Assembly: GCA_964508765.1 (NCBI GenBank)
Contig: CAZDVD010000009.1
Coordinates: 1 to 64,000 of the forward strand
Length of the DNA stretch: 64,000 bases
DNA from: JABMPR01 sp964508765
Lineage (GTDB): Bacteria; Fidelibacterota; UBA8477; JABMPR01
Direction: 5' to 3'
The position numbers were made by a program, and so were the translations under genes. A model generated the notes under the pieces. That model had not been told where the DNA came from. It made no database searches and saw only the letters and a program-made list of their open reading frames with translations. Numbering within the stretch: position 1 is the stretch's first letter; each line of letters opens with the position of its first letter. Below are positions 54,119 through 63,371 of this stretch, piece after piece.

Positions 54119-54711
54119 GATAATTCGTGCCTGTCGTCCAGGGCTCTCCCTAAAGTTACGCCGTCAATATACTCAAGATCACCGCCACTGGGAATTCCTC
54201 TTGCAAGGCGGGTCACTTTAATATCTTTTCCCTGTAATAACCGAGCTAGATATAAAGAAGTTGTCTCCCCTTCTATACTGGGGTTCATGGCAATGACAAC
54301 CTCCGTCACATTATCCAGCCTTTTGAGCAAGTTCCTGATATTCAACTGATCGGGTCCCACCCCCTCAAGGGGCGACAATACGCCACCGAGAATGTGATAT
54401 TTCCCACTGAAACGGCTTGTTTCTTCAATGGCTACCACATCTTTAGAATCTTCTACCACACAAAGTATGGATTCATCCCTGCGTGTATCCAGACAAACTG
54501 GACATGGGTCAGATTCTGTGATCAGGTTACAAATGGAGCACTGTCTCAACTTTTCGCTACTCTGAATAATGACCTCACCAAGACGCTGAACATCTTCAGT
54601 GTTCCATTCAATCAGTTGAAAAGCCATTCTTTGTGCAGTCTTCTTGCCGATTCCGGGGAATCGTGAGAACTGTTCAGTGATGCGCTCCAGACTATCAGGA
54701 AGAATTTTCAT
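54115..54711 (-). CDS. recR: Recombination protein RecR
   Basis: This 198-residue protein of the RecFOR pathway loads RecA onto gapped DNA. It has an N-terminal helix-hairpin-helix (FPGIGKKTAQRMAFQLI), a C4 zinc finger (CSICNLITESDPCPVC), and a Toprim domain (CVVEDSKDVVAIE, HILGGVLSPLEGVGPDQL). It overlaps ybaB by 4 nt. The ffs-dnaX-ybaB-recR order is widely conserved. Confidence 0.97.
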   Translation of the reverse strand: MKILPDSLERITEQFSRFPGIGKKTAQRMAFQLIEWNTEDVQRLGEVIIQSSEKLRQCSICNLITESDPCPVCLDTRRDESILCVVEDSKDVVAIEETSRFSGKYHILGGVLSPLEGVGPDQLNIRNLLKRLDNVTEVVIAMNPSIEGETTSLYLARLLQGKDIKVTRLARGIPSGGDLEYIDGVTLGRALDDRHELS

Positions 54712-55046
54712 CCAAGTCCGGGAATATTAAGTCCGCCCATGCCACCCATCATGCCACCGGTGACCTGTGACATTCTGGAGTTGGCTGCATCCTGGGCATT
54801 TGTCAGGGCTTGGTTGACTGCTGCCAGCACAAGATCTTCAACCATATCTACATCATCTTCAAGTACATCCGATTCGATTTTTATGGACAAAATCTGCATT
54901 TTGGCGTTGGCTTTAACACTGACCATACCACCACCGGCAGATCCTTCGACCTCTATGCCAGCCAATTCATTCTGGGCGACTTCCATTTCTTTTTGCATTT
55001 TTTGGGCTTGTTTCATAAGGTTGCCCATTCCGCCTTTTGGAATCAT
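54708..55046 (-). CDS. Nucleoid-associated protein, YbaB/EbfC family
   Basis: This 112-residue DNA-binding protein of the YbaB family has GNLMKQAQKMQKEM at the N-terminus, a conserved VEGSAGGGMVSV core, and a Met/Gly-rich tail (GGMMGGMGGL). It sits between dnaX and recR, as in many bacteria. It binds DNA and may act in replication or repair together with its neighbours. Confidence 0.93.
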   Translation of the reverse strand: MIPKGGMGNLMKQAQKMQKEMEVAQNELAGIEVEGSAGGGMVSVKANAKMQILSIKIESDVLEDDVDMVEDLVLAAVNQALTNAQDAANSRMSQVTGGMMGGMGGLNIPGLG

Positions 55047-55075
55047 TGGAGTTTTCTCCTATAGGTGTTCAAATT

Positions 55076-56854
55076 CTATTCATCAATGATCTCACCATCA
55101 AATATATCCAGGAGATGTTGGGAGGTTGGATGAGCAAGAATTTCATCTTCTTTGCGTTGTTTTGGTTTACGACCATTTTCTTCTAAGAGCTGGATAGTCA
55201 TTTTTGTTCCAAATACTTCTGAAGCAATTTTATGAATGTCATCAGTATTTTTACTCAAGGTTTGAATGTGATATTTTTGTTCTGGAGCAAAGGAAACCGT
55301 CAGACAGCCCTTTTCATAATTTGCTGGGGTTCCCTCACTCATAAAGGCGCTGGTAGAGCGGCTGATCTTTCCCAAACGATCAATAAATTTTTCCCAATGT
55401 GGAAGGAGAGCTTCAATTTTCAGCTCATCTGGAGATTCATCTTCAGAATGATTGCTCTCTGCAACAACCTTTTCTTCAGACTCAGTTACCGGTTCGTGAA
55501 TCAGGTTCAGTTTCGGTTCTGGTAACACTTCTGTTTTGGTAACTTCTTCCAGGACTGGCTCAGGCTCAACCTCAGGATTTTTTTCAGGAACCACTTCAGG
55601 CTCAGCGACTGGTGCTGGAGTTGGTTGTGGTGTTGGCTTTTTTACGGCTGATTCCTTATTGTGAGGTGGAGGTGTCATTCTTGGCGGAGTACTTTTTGGA
55701 GGAGTAACTGCCGGGACGCTTTTTCCTGATAGAATGGCATCCAGATCCAATGCACGGGTGCTTCTAGCCAATTTGAGCAACATGAGCTCAACAGAAACAA
55801 GCTGGTTACTTACAAATCTTTGTTCACGTATGGTCTCAAGCACAATGTTTTGCATGCGCAGAAGATCACGTTCTTCAAGATATGCGGTCTGTTCTTCAAG
55901 GGCCTTGGCGTCCGTATCTGAGACATCTAGGTAATCCGTGATTCCAGCAACCTTGACGATCAAGAGGTTTCTGATATGCTCACTAAGACCGTGGAGAAAT
56001 TCTGAAATACTGATCCCTCTGGAAAAGAGCATATTAGCCTGATTCACGAGGTCCCCAGCTGCCTGGCTGGCCACATTGTGCATCAATTCGAAATAAATTG
56101 TCGCATCCAGGACGCCCAGCACGCTTCTTACCAGCTCGATTGAAGCCTCATCTTCAGCGAATGCTGAGACCTGGTCAAGCAGGCTCAAAGAATCTCTCAA
56201 ACTACCGGCTGCCTTACGCGCAATAAGTGCCAAACCCTCTTCTGAAATGGAAATACCCTCTTTATCACTGATCATTTTCAAACGAGCGACCATGGTTTCC
56301 GTGGAAATCATGCGGAAGTCATAACGTTGGCAACGTGAAAGTATGGTCAGTGGAACCTTTTGGGGTTCAGTTGTGGCAAATATGAACAAAACTTGTGGTG
56401 GCGGCTCTTCAAGTGTTTTCAGAAGCGCATTGAAGGCTTCTTTGGTAAGCATGTGGACTTCGTCAATGATATAGATACGATAATTGGAATTGGTTGGTGG
56501 GTATTTGACGACCTCACGCAATTCCCTGATGGCATCAATACCTCGTGTTGAAGCTCCATCCACTTCCTGAACATCCAAACTACGACCATTTGTAATCTCT
56601 ATGCAATGGTTGCAGGTGTTGCAGGGATTTCCGTCCTGGGGATTTTCACAGTTGATAGCTTTGGCAAGAATCCGGGCAGAGGTTGTTTTACCCACCCCTC
56701 GTGGACCGGTAAAAATATAGCCATTGGCCAATCTTTGTCTAAGAAGTGCATTTCTCAGTGTCCTGGAAACATGGTCCTGACCGACAACATCCTCAAATGT
56801 CTGGGGACGGTACTTTAGCGAGGAAACTATGTATGTAGATTCTTGATCAGCCAC
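55076..56854 (-). CDS. dnaX: DNA polymerase III subunit gamma/tau
   Basis: This 592-residue clamp-loader ATPase has Walker A GPRGVGKTTSARI (near residue 45), a zinc module (CENPQDGNPCNTCNHC), Walker B IIDEVHML and the sensor FATTEP. A long Pro/Glu-rich linker (about 385-465) and a C-terminal tau-like part follow. Only the full-length form is evident, and no strong frameshift site for gamma was seen. The SRP RNA gene lies 35 nt upstream. Confidence 0.96.
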   Translation of the reverse strand: MADQESTYIVSSLKYRPQTFEDVVGQDHVSRTLRNALLRQRLANGYIFTGPRGVGKTTSARILAKAINCENPQDGNPCNTCNHCIEITNGRSLDVQEVDGASTRGIDAIRELREVVKYPPTNSNYRIYIIDEVHMLTKEAFNALLKTLEEPPPQVLFIFATTEPQKVPLTILSRCQRYDFRMISTETMVARLKMISDKEGISISEEGLALIARKAAGSLRDSLSLLDQVSAFAEDEASIELVRSVLGVLDATIYFELMHNVASQAAGDLVNQANMLFSRGISISEFLHGLSEHIRNLLIVKVAGITDYLDVSDTDAKALEEQTAYLEERDLLRMQNIVLETIREQRFVSNQLVSVELMLLKLARSTRALDLDAILSGKSVPAVTPPKSTPPRMTPPPHNKESAVKKPTPQPTPAPVAEPEVVPEKNPEVEPEPVLEEVTKTEVLPEPKLNLIHEPVTESEEKVVAESNHSEDESPDELKIEALLPHWEKFIDRLGKISRSTSAFMSEGTPANYEKGCLTVSFAPEQKYHIQTLSKNTDDIHKIASEVFGTKMTIQLLEENGRKPKQRKEDEILAHPTSQHLLDIFDGEIIDE

Positions 56855-56889
56855 AATGTTGTACTTTCCAGTTGGTTGATAAAATAGCT

Positions 56890-57022
56890 GATCTCAAAGA
56901 TGCGCGTGCCACAGGGTATTCCAGCACACAATTACAATGCTTACCGCTGCTTCCTTCCGGATCTGACGGGGTTCGGCTCGCTTTCATTGCAGGACCTGAT
57001 AGCACAACGCATCTTCAAGATC
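56890..57022 (-). ncRNA. ffs: Signal recognition particle RNA (small bacterial type)
   Basis: The conserved tip of helix 8 reads GATCCGGAAGGAAGCAGCGG on the minus strand (near 56944-56963), with the GGAA loop and the asymmetric loop. The ends pair: GATGCG at 57013-57008 with CGCATC at 56904-56899, and outward GATCT/AGATC-type pairs extend to about 57022/56890. The length of 115-133 nt fits a 4.5S-type RNA without an Alu domain. It precedes dnaX, as in many bacteria. The exact ends are estimates. Confidence 0.93.
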
Positions 57023-57175
57023 AGACGATATTGAATAAGTAATAAAAAAGCAGAATAATGTATCAATAATCAGGGGTGAAGGAAGTCTGATTTGATCTTA
57101 TTCTTCCCTGGCTAAATCAGCGAAATCATGTTGATTCATAAACACTCAAGCGCATACAAATCTTTTGCTCGAATC

Positions 57176-58483
57176 TTAAACTGACCGCAAATCTTCCTTG
57201 ATGAAAAACCTGTGCAGTACTTTGATCATCATTTCATGATCATCCACTCCAGCAGTTTCCCGGATAGAATGCATGGAAAGCATGGCATTGCCAACATCTA
57301 CTACAGGGATGCCAAGTCCTGTGGCTGTGATGGGACCTATAGTAGACCCGCAGGGTAAATCCGTTTTATGTACATAGTGTTGGACAGGCACTTCAACATC
57401 TTTACACAGCTGTTCAAATATGGCTGAGGTAAACGCACTGGTGGCATAGCGGTGATTCGCATTCATCTTGATGACGGGTCCACGATTCATTTTGACTGCA
57501 TGTTGTGGGTCATGAAACTCAGCATAATTTGGATGAATAGCATGGGCACCATCTGCAGAAACACAGGCACTGTTTGCTAGAGCACGTTGCGTTTCGTGTT
57601 TGAGGGCATCAGAACCCACCACCCGGGTGATTATATCACGGATGAAGGCGGAAGCGGCTCCATTTTCTGTAGAGCTTCCAATCTCCTCATTGTCGAACAA
57701 GGCAATCATAGCAGTCTGTGGAGCGGAGAATGAGTTTGAGGTGAGTGCCTGCAAGGAGGCGTGGCACATGGTTAAATTGTCAATTCTACCACTGACAACA
57801 AATTCATCGTTCAAACCGCTGGTGTTGGCAGTCTGAGTATCATAACATTCCAACTGCCAACTCGCGATGTGTTTACGTTCCACATTTAATGTGTCAGCAA
57901 TAAGACCTTCAACCAAATTTTTGTCAACGGAGGATCCATCTGTACTTTCAAGGCACAGAATGGGTGGCATATGGGTTTGCTTGTTAAGCTTTAGACCTTT
58001 CTCATTCACTTCCCTATTCAAGTGGATGGCGAGTTGTGGAACTCTGAGCAATACCTTATCAGATTTGAATGGGACTACGGTAAGTTTGCCATCCTGCTTT
58101 AAAATAACCCGACCTGCCAATGACAGATCGCGATCAGTCCAACTTGCCAGAAGTGGACCACCATAGACCTCAACGCCCAACTGCACATACCCACTCTTCG
58201 AATATTGTGCATGGGGTTTTAAATGCAGTCCTGGAGAATCTGTATGAGCCCCAACCAACCGAACACCGTTCACATCCCCCCTACCCATCTGCCAGGCTGC
58301 CAGGGCAGATTGACTGCGAATTACATAATATTTAGAATTGTGCTTTAAGCCCCAGACATCTTTTTCATCCAATTTGATGAACCCCTTGGATTGGAGAGTC
58401 GCTTCAGCCGCTAATACCGCATGGTAAGCTGTTACACTTTGATTCAGAAAGCTTATAAGGTCTGTGATTAGTGGTCTTAACAT
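57176..58483 (-). CDS. M18 family aminopeptidase (ApeB-like)
   Basis: This 435-residue zinc aminopeptidase prefers acidic or other N-terminal residues in related proteins. Metal-binding motifs are GAHTDSPGLHLKP (His, Asp), LFDNEEIGSSTENGA (Glu-Glu, Gly) and HKTDLPCGSTIGP near the C-terminus. SARIDNLTM-like SGRIDNLTMCHA is also typical. There is no signal peptide, so it is cytosolic. It stands alone: repeats lie upstream and SRP RNA downstream. Confidence 0.93.
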   Translation of the reverse strand: MLRPLITDLISFLNQSVTAYHAVLAAEATLQSKGFIKLDEKDVWGLKHNSKYYVIRSQSALAAWQMGRGDVNGVRLVGAHTDSPGLHLKPHAQYSKSGYVQLGVEVYGGPLLASWTDRDLSLAGRVILKQDGKLTVVPFKSDKVLLRVPQLAIHLNREVNEKGLKLNKQTHMPPILCLESTDGSSVDKNLVEGLIADTLNVERKHIASWQLECYDTQTANTSGLNDEFVVSGRIDNLTMCHASLQALTSNSFSAPQTAMIALFDNEEIGSSTENGAASAFIRDIITRVVGSDALKHETQRALANSACVSADGAHAIHPNYAEFHDPQHAVKMNRGPVIKMNANHRYATSAFTSAIFEQLCKDVEVPVQHYVHKTDLPCGSTIGPITATGLGIPVVDVGNAMLSMHSIRETAGVDDHEMMIKVLHRFFIKEDLRSV

Positions 58484-58561
58484 ACCAGTTCCTTTATCAG
58501 ATTATGATTTTCAATTTTGATGATTTTTTAAAACCTTTTGCATTGTCATCAATGTTACTCA

Positions 58562-58574
58562 ACCCCGACGGGGT
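58562..58574 (+). repeat. REP-like palindrome 1 (left of transposase)
   Basis: ACCCC-GAC-GGGGT, followed by GTCAATAAT. It has 5-bp arms and a 3-nt loop. It shares the tail TG(T/C/A)CA with the other copies. Confidence 0.7.
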
Positions 58575-58610
58575 GTCAATAATGTATCCAGAATTTTGAA
58601 CGTTAAGTAA

Positions 58611-58623
58611 ACCCTGAAAGGGT
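58611..58623 (+). repeat. REP-like palindrome 2 (left of transposase)
   Basis: ACCCT-GAA-AGGGT, followed by GCCATTATT. Same orientation as palindrome 1, starting 49 nt after it. It abuts the 3' end of the transposase gene. Confidence 0.7.
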
Positions 58624-58627
58624 GCCA

Positions 58628-59089
58628 TTATTCTATCCATTCAAACAAATATTTATCCTCGTGTTCAATCTCATATTTTCTTAGAAACTCCTGATATTCT
58701 TCCCGAAACGATGTTTTTGAGTGATGATTCTCCTGATTGAGAATATATTGATATACCCGATTAACCTGTGATTTGCCATAGGAAAAGGTGCCATAGCCAG
58801 GCTGCCAGGAAAATTTTCCTCTAGTGTAGTTTTGAATATTTATAAAATTGGTTGAATTATTTTTCACATCACGTACCAAATCTGAGATAGCCATGGAAGG
58901 TTTTAATCCCACAAAAATATGAACATGGTCTGAAACACCATTAACGATGAGCGTTTTGTGACCCTTAGCATTGATGATCCCAGCCATATATTTGAATACT
59001 TCAGTTCTCCATGATTTATCAAGCATATTTTTCCGTCCGGCGACAGCGAAAACAATTTGGATGTATAATTGTGAATAGGTTCCAGCCAT
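58628..59089 (-). CDS. REP-associated/IS200-like Y1 transposase (RAYT)
   Basis: This 153-residue HUH-family Y1 transposase has the HUH motif His55-Val-His57 in DHVHIFVGL. The catalytic Tyr is probably Tyr115 in YILNQENHH. The C-terminal tail FREEYQEFLRKYEIEHEDKYLF is typical of single-domain proteins of the IS200-like/RAYT group in Bacteroidota (recognisable in two parts). No tnpB or other IS genes are nearby, and four oriented palindromes flank the gene (two on each side). This fits a domesticated REP-associated transposase rather than a complete IS200/IS605 element. Confidence 0.88.
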   Translation of the reverse strand: MAGTYSQLYIQIVFAVAGRKNMLDKSWRTEVFKYMAGIINAKGHKTLIVNGVSDHVHIFVGLKPSMAISDLVRDVKNNSTNFINIQNYTRGKFSWQPGYGTFSYGKSQVNRVYQYILNQENHHSKTSFREEYQEFLRKYEIEHEDKYLFEWIE

Positions 59090-59104
59090 AGGCTATATAC
59101 TGTC

Positions 59105-59117
59105 ATCCTTTCAGGAT
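59105..59117 (-). repeat. REP-like palindrome 3 (right of transposase)
   Basis: On the minus strand ATCCT-GAA-AGGAT, followed by GACAGTATA. It is opposite in orientation to palindromes 1 and 2. Confidence 0.65.
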
Positions 59118-59155
59118 TTGTTTCTCGGAGAATTTCCAAGTTCTATTCAAATTGC

Positions 59156-59168
59156 ATCCCTTCGGGAT
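59156..59168 (-). repeat. REP-like palindrome 4 (right of transposase)
   Basis: On the minus strand ATCCC-GAA-GGGAT, followed by GCAATTTGA. It starts 51 nt outside palindrome 3 and has the same orientation. Confidence 0.65.
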
Positions 59169-59238
59169 TAATCTGATATTTTTCTCTGCTATATGATGTA
59201 ACTACAATGTCAATTTTCTGCCCCATAAAATAGAGATA

Positions 59239-60336
59239 TCAAAATCTTCTTTTAAAATATTTGCCTGGCAATTGTTGTATAAGACCCTTCATCTCAAGTT
59301 GAAGCAAGGTTCCCAGGAGTGCGAAAGTAGTCTGTCCTGCCAGAATAGACAAATCATCAATGTGAACTCCTTCAGTATTTGAGAGATGCTCCAGGAGGGC
59401 TGTTTCCGCGGGATCAGCAGCTAGGAGAAGCTCCTGTTGACCCTGGGAGCTACCCATTTTGTATTTCCCGCCCAATTCTTCCAGGATGTCATCCACACTT
59501 TCAACCAGTTTGGCACCCTGCTTTATGAGTAGATTGGTTCCACGGCTCTGTCTGCTATTCACAGGACCAGGTACGGAAAAGACTTCCCGATTTTGATCCA
59601 AAGCAAAATAGGCTGAGATTAATGAGCCACTGCGTTCGGCAGCCTCAATGACGATAGTGCCCAAGCTGAGCCCAGAAATAATTCGGTTGCGACGCGGAAA
59701 ATTCTGGGCATCGGGCTTGCTGCCCATTAGAAATTCAGAAATCAACAAACCATTCTTTGCAATTTTATCGTATAACGATCGATTTTCGGCAGGGTAAACT
59801 CTGTCCACCCCATTACCCAGAACAGCAATAGTACTTCCCTTCGCGTTCAGACAGGCTTCGTGGGCATATGAATCGATGCCTTTGGCAGCGCCTGAGACAA
59901 TGGTCAGTCCACGCTGGGCAAGGTCCCTACTGAATTCCTTTGATACGTCCTTGCCATAAGCGGTAGGCGTTCTGGTACCAACCATCCCCAAACTATCCGT
60001 GGACAGGAGATCAATATTCCCCCTACAGAAAAGAGCAATAGGCGGATCATAGATTTGTTTGAGTTGTTCAGGGTAGGAATCATCCCAGAGCGTTACCATG
60101 TTTACCTGGAATTTTTCTATGAGCTTAGACTGTCCTGCTATCAGGTCCTCATCTGGATCGTTGAGAATAGATCTGGCGATTTTGTCCTTGATACCCGGAA
60201 TGCGAGTGAGGTCTTTGTAACCAGCAGAAAAGATATTGTCTAGTGAATTGAATTTTGAGATAAGGTCTAGCGTTTTCCGAGGACCGACTCCAGGAATGCT
60301 GAGCATCCTGATAATATTAAATAGGCTTTTATTCAC
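59239..60336 (-). CDS. dprA: DNA-processing protein DprA
   Basis: This 365-residue protein loads RecA on incoming single-stranded DNA in transformation. The Rossmann-like core has GMVGTRTPTAYG, IVSGAAKGIDSYAHEACL, FPRRNRIISGLS and EAAERSGSLISA, all DprA signatures. An N-terminal HhH-like region (IPGVGPRKTLDLI) and a C-terminal winged-helix region (about 300-365) are present. It overlaps obgE by 8 nt. Confidence 0.95.
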   Translation of the reverse strand: MNKSLFNIIRMLSIPGVGPRKTLDLISKFNSLDNIFSAGYKDLTRIPGIKDKIARSILNDPDEDLIAGQSKLIEKFQVNMVTLWDDSYPEQLKQIYDPPIALFCRGNIDLLSTDSLGMVGTRTPTAYGKDVSKEFSRDLAQRGLTIVSGAAKGIDSYAHEACLNAKGSTIAVLGNGVDRVYPAENRSLYDKIAKNGLLISEFLMGSKPDAQNFPRRNRIISGLSLGTIVIEAAERSGSLISAYFALDQNREVFSVPGPVNSRQSRGTNLLIKQGAKLVESVDDILEELGGKYKMGSSQGQQELLLAADPAETALLEHLSNTEGVHIDDLSILAGQTTFALLGTLLQLEMKGLIQQLPGKYFKRRF

Positions 60337-61300
60337 TAATACTTGTGGCCAGTGCCTTGATCAGATTCTCAAGCCCTTCTCCTGAAACAGAAGAAATGGG
60401 AAATAGTTCAATGGGTTCGAAAGGTGCCATCGTTGGTACACCAACGATGGAATCCATTTTAGTAACAGCCAACATTCTCTTCCTTTGAATCAACCCAGGA
60501 CTGTATTTTTTCACTTCCTCGAATAGTAGTCGATATGATTCGGCTGGATCTTCATCATTTGCATCCACCAGAAACAACAAGACACTGCATCGTTCGACAT
60601 GTTTGAGAAATTGAATTCCCAACCCCTTGCCTTCGTGTGCACCTTCGATGAGACCAGGAATATCTGCCATTACAAAACTCGAATAGGCTCCAGACTTCAC
60701 AATGCCCAAATTGGGGGTCAGCGTTGTAAATGGATAATCTGCAATCTTGGGCTTGGCCCTGGATACTCTTGAAAGCAAGGTAGATTTACCCGCATTTGGA
60801 AAACCAACCAAACCTACATCCGCTAGAACCTTTAATTCAAGTTCCAGATTACGCTCAAGTCCCTCTCGACCATATTCGAACTCCCGTGGTGCCTGATGCG
60901 TAGGAGTGGCAAATTCTGCATTGCCCCTCCCACCGCGACCGCCTCGAGCTACCACAATGGATTCACCATCGATTTGTAAATCGGCGACCACTTCCCCATT
61001 GTGCAAATCTTTTACAATGGTACCGGCTGGAACCTTGACAACAATATCTTGCCCTTTTTTGCCATGACGGAGACTTCCTTCACCGTGTTTACCTCGCGTG
61101 GCTTTGTAAATGCGATGATAGCGAATATCCTGGAGGGTATGAAGTTGAGTATCCACCTTGAGGATGATACTACCACCTCTGCCACCATTTCCACCTGCAG
61201 GCCCCCCCTTAGGAACAAATTTCTCCCGGCGAAAGGCAATAATACCATCACCCCCTTTTCCAGGGATGACTTTAATTTTTACATAATCTACAAATCTCAT
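60329..61300 (-). CDS. obgE: GTPase Obg/CgtA
   Basis: This 323-residue GTPase acts in late ribosome assembly and stress control. The N-terminal Obg domain is glycine-rich (GKGGDGIIAFRREK, GGPAGGNGGRGG). The G domain has GFPNAGKSTLLS, DYPFTTLTPNLG and DIPGLIEGAHEGKGLG. The C-terminal OCT domain is absent, as in many Gram-negative-type Obg. It lies 8 nt after the lipoprotein gene and overlaps dprA. Confidence 0.96.
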   Translation of the reverse strand: MRFVDYVKIKVIPGKGGDGIIAFRREKFVPKGGPAGGNGGRGGSIILKVDTQLHTLQDIRYHRIYKATRGKHGEGSLRHGKKGQDIVVKVPAGTIVKDLHNGEVVADLQIDGESIVVARGGRGGRGNAEFATPTHQAPREFEYGREGLERNLELELKVLADVGLVGFPNAGKSTLLSRVSRAKPKIADYPFTTLTPNLGIVKSGAYSSFVMADIPGLIEGAHEGKGLGIQFLKHVERCSVLLFLVDANDEDPAESYRLLFEEVKKYSPGLIQRKRMLAVTKMDSIVGVPTMAPFEPIELFPISSVSGEGLENLIKALATSISE

Positions 61301-61308
61301 TTGATGTC

Positions 61309-61839
61309 CTAGCGGTAGCGTTGCGCTAAACCGTCCATTCTACGCTTCAGATACGACAGAAAGGCTCGATCTTCAATTTCCATATCCTGTATAAGTACCT
61401 CGGCGACTTCTTCATAGTCCATCGCGCAAAGGATTGATACTTCACCATTTTTTTCCCAACCATCAGTCACATCAACATGATTCATAATTTGCTCAAGTGT
61501 GACGGGCAGCCCTGAAAGCAGCTGAAATTTATAATCATCTGTGTAGTTGATCTGCTTGTCTTCCCAATAGTCCCTCAGAATGATTTCGATTTCGCTCACC
61601 AGCAAGGTGTGTAATTCGGATTGAGCCTTCTGCACTGATTTGTCCATATCAAGGGATTGTTCTTCAGGCAAATGGATCACGATAAATATGGTATCTCTAA
61701 CTGCCCGATGGGTATCCACCCATTTGGGTGCTTCTGTGGTTCCAGCGCTGGGCAGGTCGTAATTCACTGATTCAGAGGCACAGCCAATGATGAGCAACAT
61801 TAGCAGGGGTAGTATGAATCTCTTGCTCTGGATTCTCAT
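61309..61839 (-). CDS. Predicted lipoprotein of unknown function
   Basis: This 176-residue protein has a lipobox LLIIGC (Cys20), so it should be lipidated and sent to the outer or inner membrane, possibly by the LolCDE genes at the other end of the window. The rest is not recognised: a mixed, acidic domain with AQSELHTLLVSEIEIIL and a C-terminal helix rich in Arg. It overlaps hutH by 4 nt and precedes obgE by 8 nt. No function can be given. Confidence 0.75.
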   Translation of the reverse strand: MRIQSKRFILPLLMLLIIGCASESVNYDLPSAGTTEAPKWVDTHRAVRDTIFIVIHLPEEQSLDMDKSVQKAQSELHTLLVSEIEIILRDYWEDKQINYTDDYKFQLLSGLPVTLEQIMNHVDVTDGWEKNGEVSILCAMDYEEVAEVLIQDMEIEDRAFLSYLKRRMDGLAQRYR

Positions 61840-63359
61840 ATCTGAACCTCCAATTGGTGTCTTACAATTTCTGCAATTTTTCCTGAGGATACCAATCCAT
61901 GAATAGCCTCAATATGGGCACTCAAGGGACCATCTACCTCGAGATACGGTACGTCTTCACGAATCAAGGCGTAAATCGCTTTACTACAGGGTGCCAGGTG
62001 GTATTGTGGATTCAGATCCTTTGCCTGAGTTGCGCACATGAGTTCTATGGAAAATATTCTTGATGTATTTGCAATAACCTGTTTGAGCTGATGCCCTGCA
62101 TTGGGAGCCATGCTCACATGATCTTCCTGGTTTGCCGAAGTAGGTATGGAATCCACCGATGAAGGATGGCTTAGTGATTTGTTCTCACTCGCTAATGCTG
62201 CAGCAGTGACATGCGCAATCATAAATCCGGAATTCAAGCCGGCCTCTTTCATGAGAAACATGGGCAAATTACTCTGACCGGTTTCCTGAAAAGCCGCAAT
62301 ACGACGTTCACTCATTCCAGCAACATCTGAAAGAGCAATGGCCAAATAATCCATAGTATGGGCAATGGGAGCAGCATGAAAATTTCCACCAGACACAATG
62401 ATATTCTCATCGATTAAAGTGACTGGATTATCTGTGGTACTATTGGCTTCCTGGATCAATATTTTCTCAGCATGCACAATTAAATCATATAAAGAACCAT
62501 GGACCTGCGGCATACAACGAAGACTATAGAAATCCTGGACTCGGTCACAGTCAAGGTGTGCATCTCGATACCCACTATGAGCCATGAGACGATATAACAA
62601 TTCTCCAGCATATATTTGACCTGGCTGATTTCGAGCGATCTGGACTTCTTTTCGAAAGGCTGTATCAGTACCCAACATAACTTCAGTACTAAAAGCACCA
62701 GCAGCAGACAGAGTGAAAAATAAATCTTTGATTTTTGCCAGGGAATCTATGGCAAATGCAGTGCTTACTTGAGTCCCATTAATCAGGGAAAGCCCTTCTT
62801 TTTCCTTGAGCTCAACTGGTTCAATATTGTACTGCTTTAGTATCTCAGCGGCCGGGCGGGTTGATTCATCCTCCATGAGGAATTGCCCTTCACCAATGAG
62901 GGGCAATGCCAGATCAGCCAGGGGTGCCAAATCGCCACTGGCGCCCACACTGCCTCTTTCCCGAATGGCAGGCATAAGATTGTTGTTGTACATTAACATA
63001 AGTGATTGAATGATTTCGAGACGGATGCCTGAATAGCCTCGCAATAAGCTGTTGATCTTGAGCAGGAGGATTAATCTCACCAATTTATGAGATAAATATG
63101 CTCCTGTACCAGCGGCATGACTTCTAAGCAAGTTGACCTGGAGCTGTCGCAAATTATCACTGGAGATTCTTTTATTCGCTAGCTTACCAAACCCAGTATT
63201 TACACCATATACCGTTTTCCCTGTTTTCAGGATGTGTTCCACCACATCTCGTGATTTCCTGACAAGGACTTCCGATTCTGGACTCAGGGACAGTTGAGAA
63301 GGTGATTTCAGTTCCTCAATAATTACTTGAAGGGTCAGGGAGTTGCCATCTAGAATCAT
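61836..63359 (-). CDS. hutH: Histidine ammonia-lyase
   Basis: This 507-residue MIO-type lyase deaminates L-histidine to urocanate. The MIO tripeptide Ala140-Ser-Gly142 is in RGSVGASGDLAPLADL. YGVNTGFGKLA (51-61), SHAAGTG with His81, RVQDFYSLRCMPQVHG and NPQYHLAPCSKA are characteristic of HutH. No other hut genes are in the window. Related tyrosine and phenylalanine lyases share the MIO but differ around SHAAG. Confidence 0.92.
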   Translation of the reverse strand: MILDGNSLTLQVIIEELKSPSQLSLSPESEVLVRKSRDVVEHILKTGKTVYGVNTGFGKLANKRISSDNLRQLQVNLLRSHAAGTGAYLSHKLVRLILLLKINSLLRGYSGIRLEIIQSLMLMYNNNLMPAIRERGSVGASGDLAPLADLALPLIGEGQFLMEDESTRPAAEILKQYNIEPVELKEKEGLSLINGTQVSTAFAIDSLAKIKDLFFTLSAAGAFSTEVMLGTDTAFRKEVQIARNQPGQIYAGELLYRLMAHSGYRDAHLDCDRVQDFYSLRCMPQVHGSLYDLIVHAEKILIQEANSTTDNPVTLIDENIIVSGGNFHAAPIAHTMDYLAIALSDVAGMSERRIAAFQETGQSNLPMFLMKEAGLNSGFMIAHVTAAALASENKSLSHPSSVDSIPTSANQEDHVSMAPNAGHQLKQVIANTSRIFSIELMCATQAKDLNPQYHLAPCSKAIYALIREDVPYLEVDGPLSAHIEAIHGLVSSGKIAEIVRHQLEVQI

Positions 63360-63371
63360 AATGATCTCACT

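Noticed and set aside
55676..55720. dnaX programmed frameshift for the gamma subunit
   Set aside because: The run CCAAAAAGT is shorter than the known slippery A AAA AAG, and no stimulating SD or hairpin was apparent.
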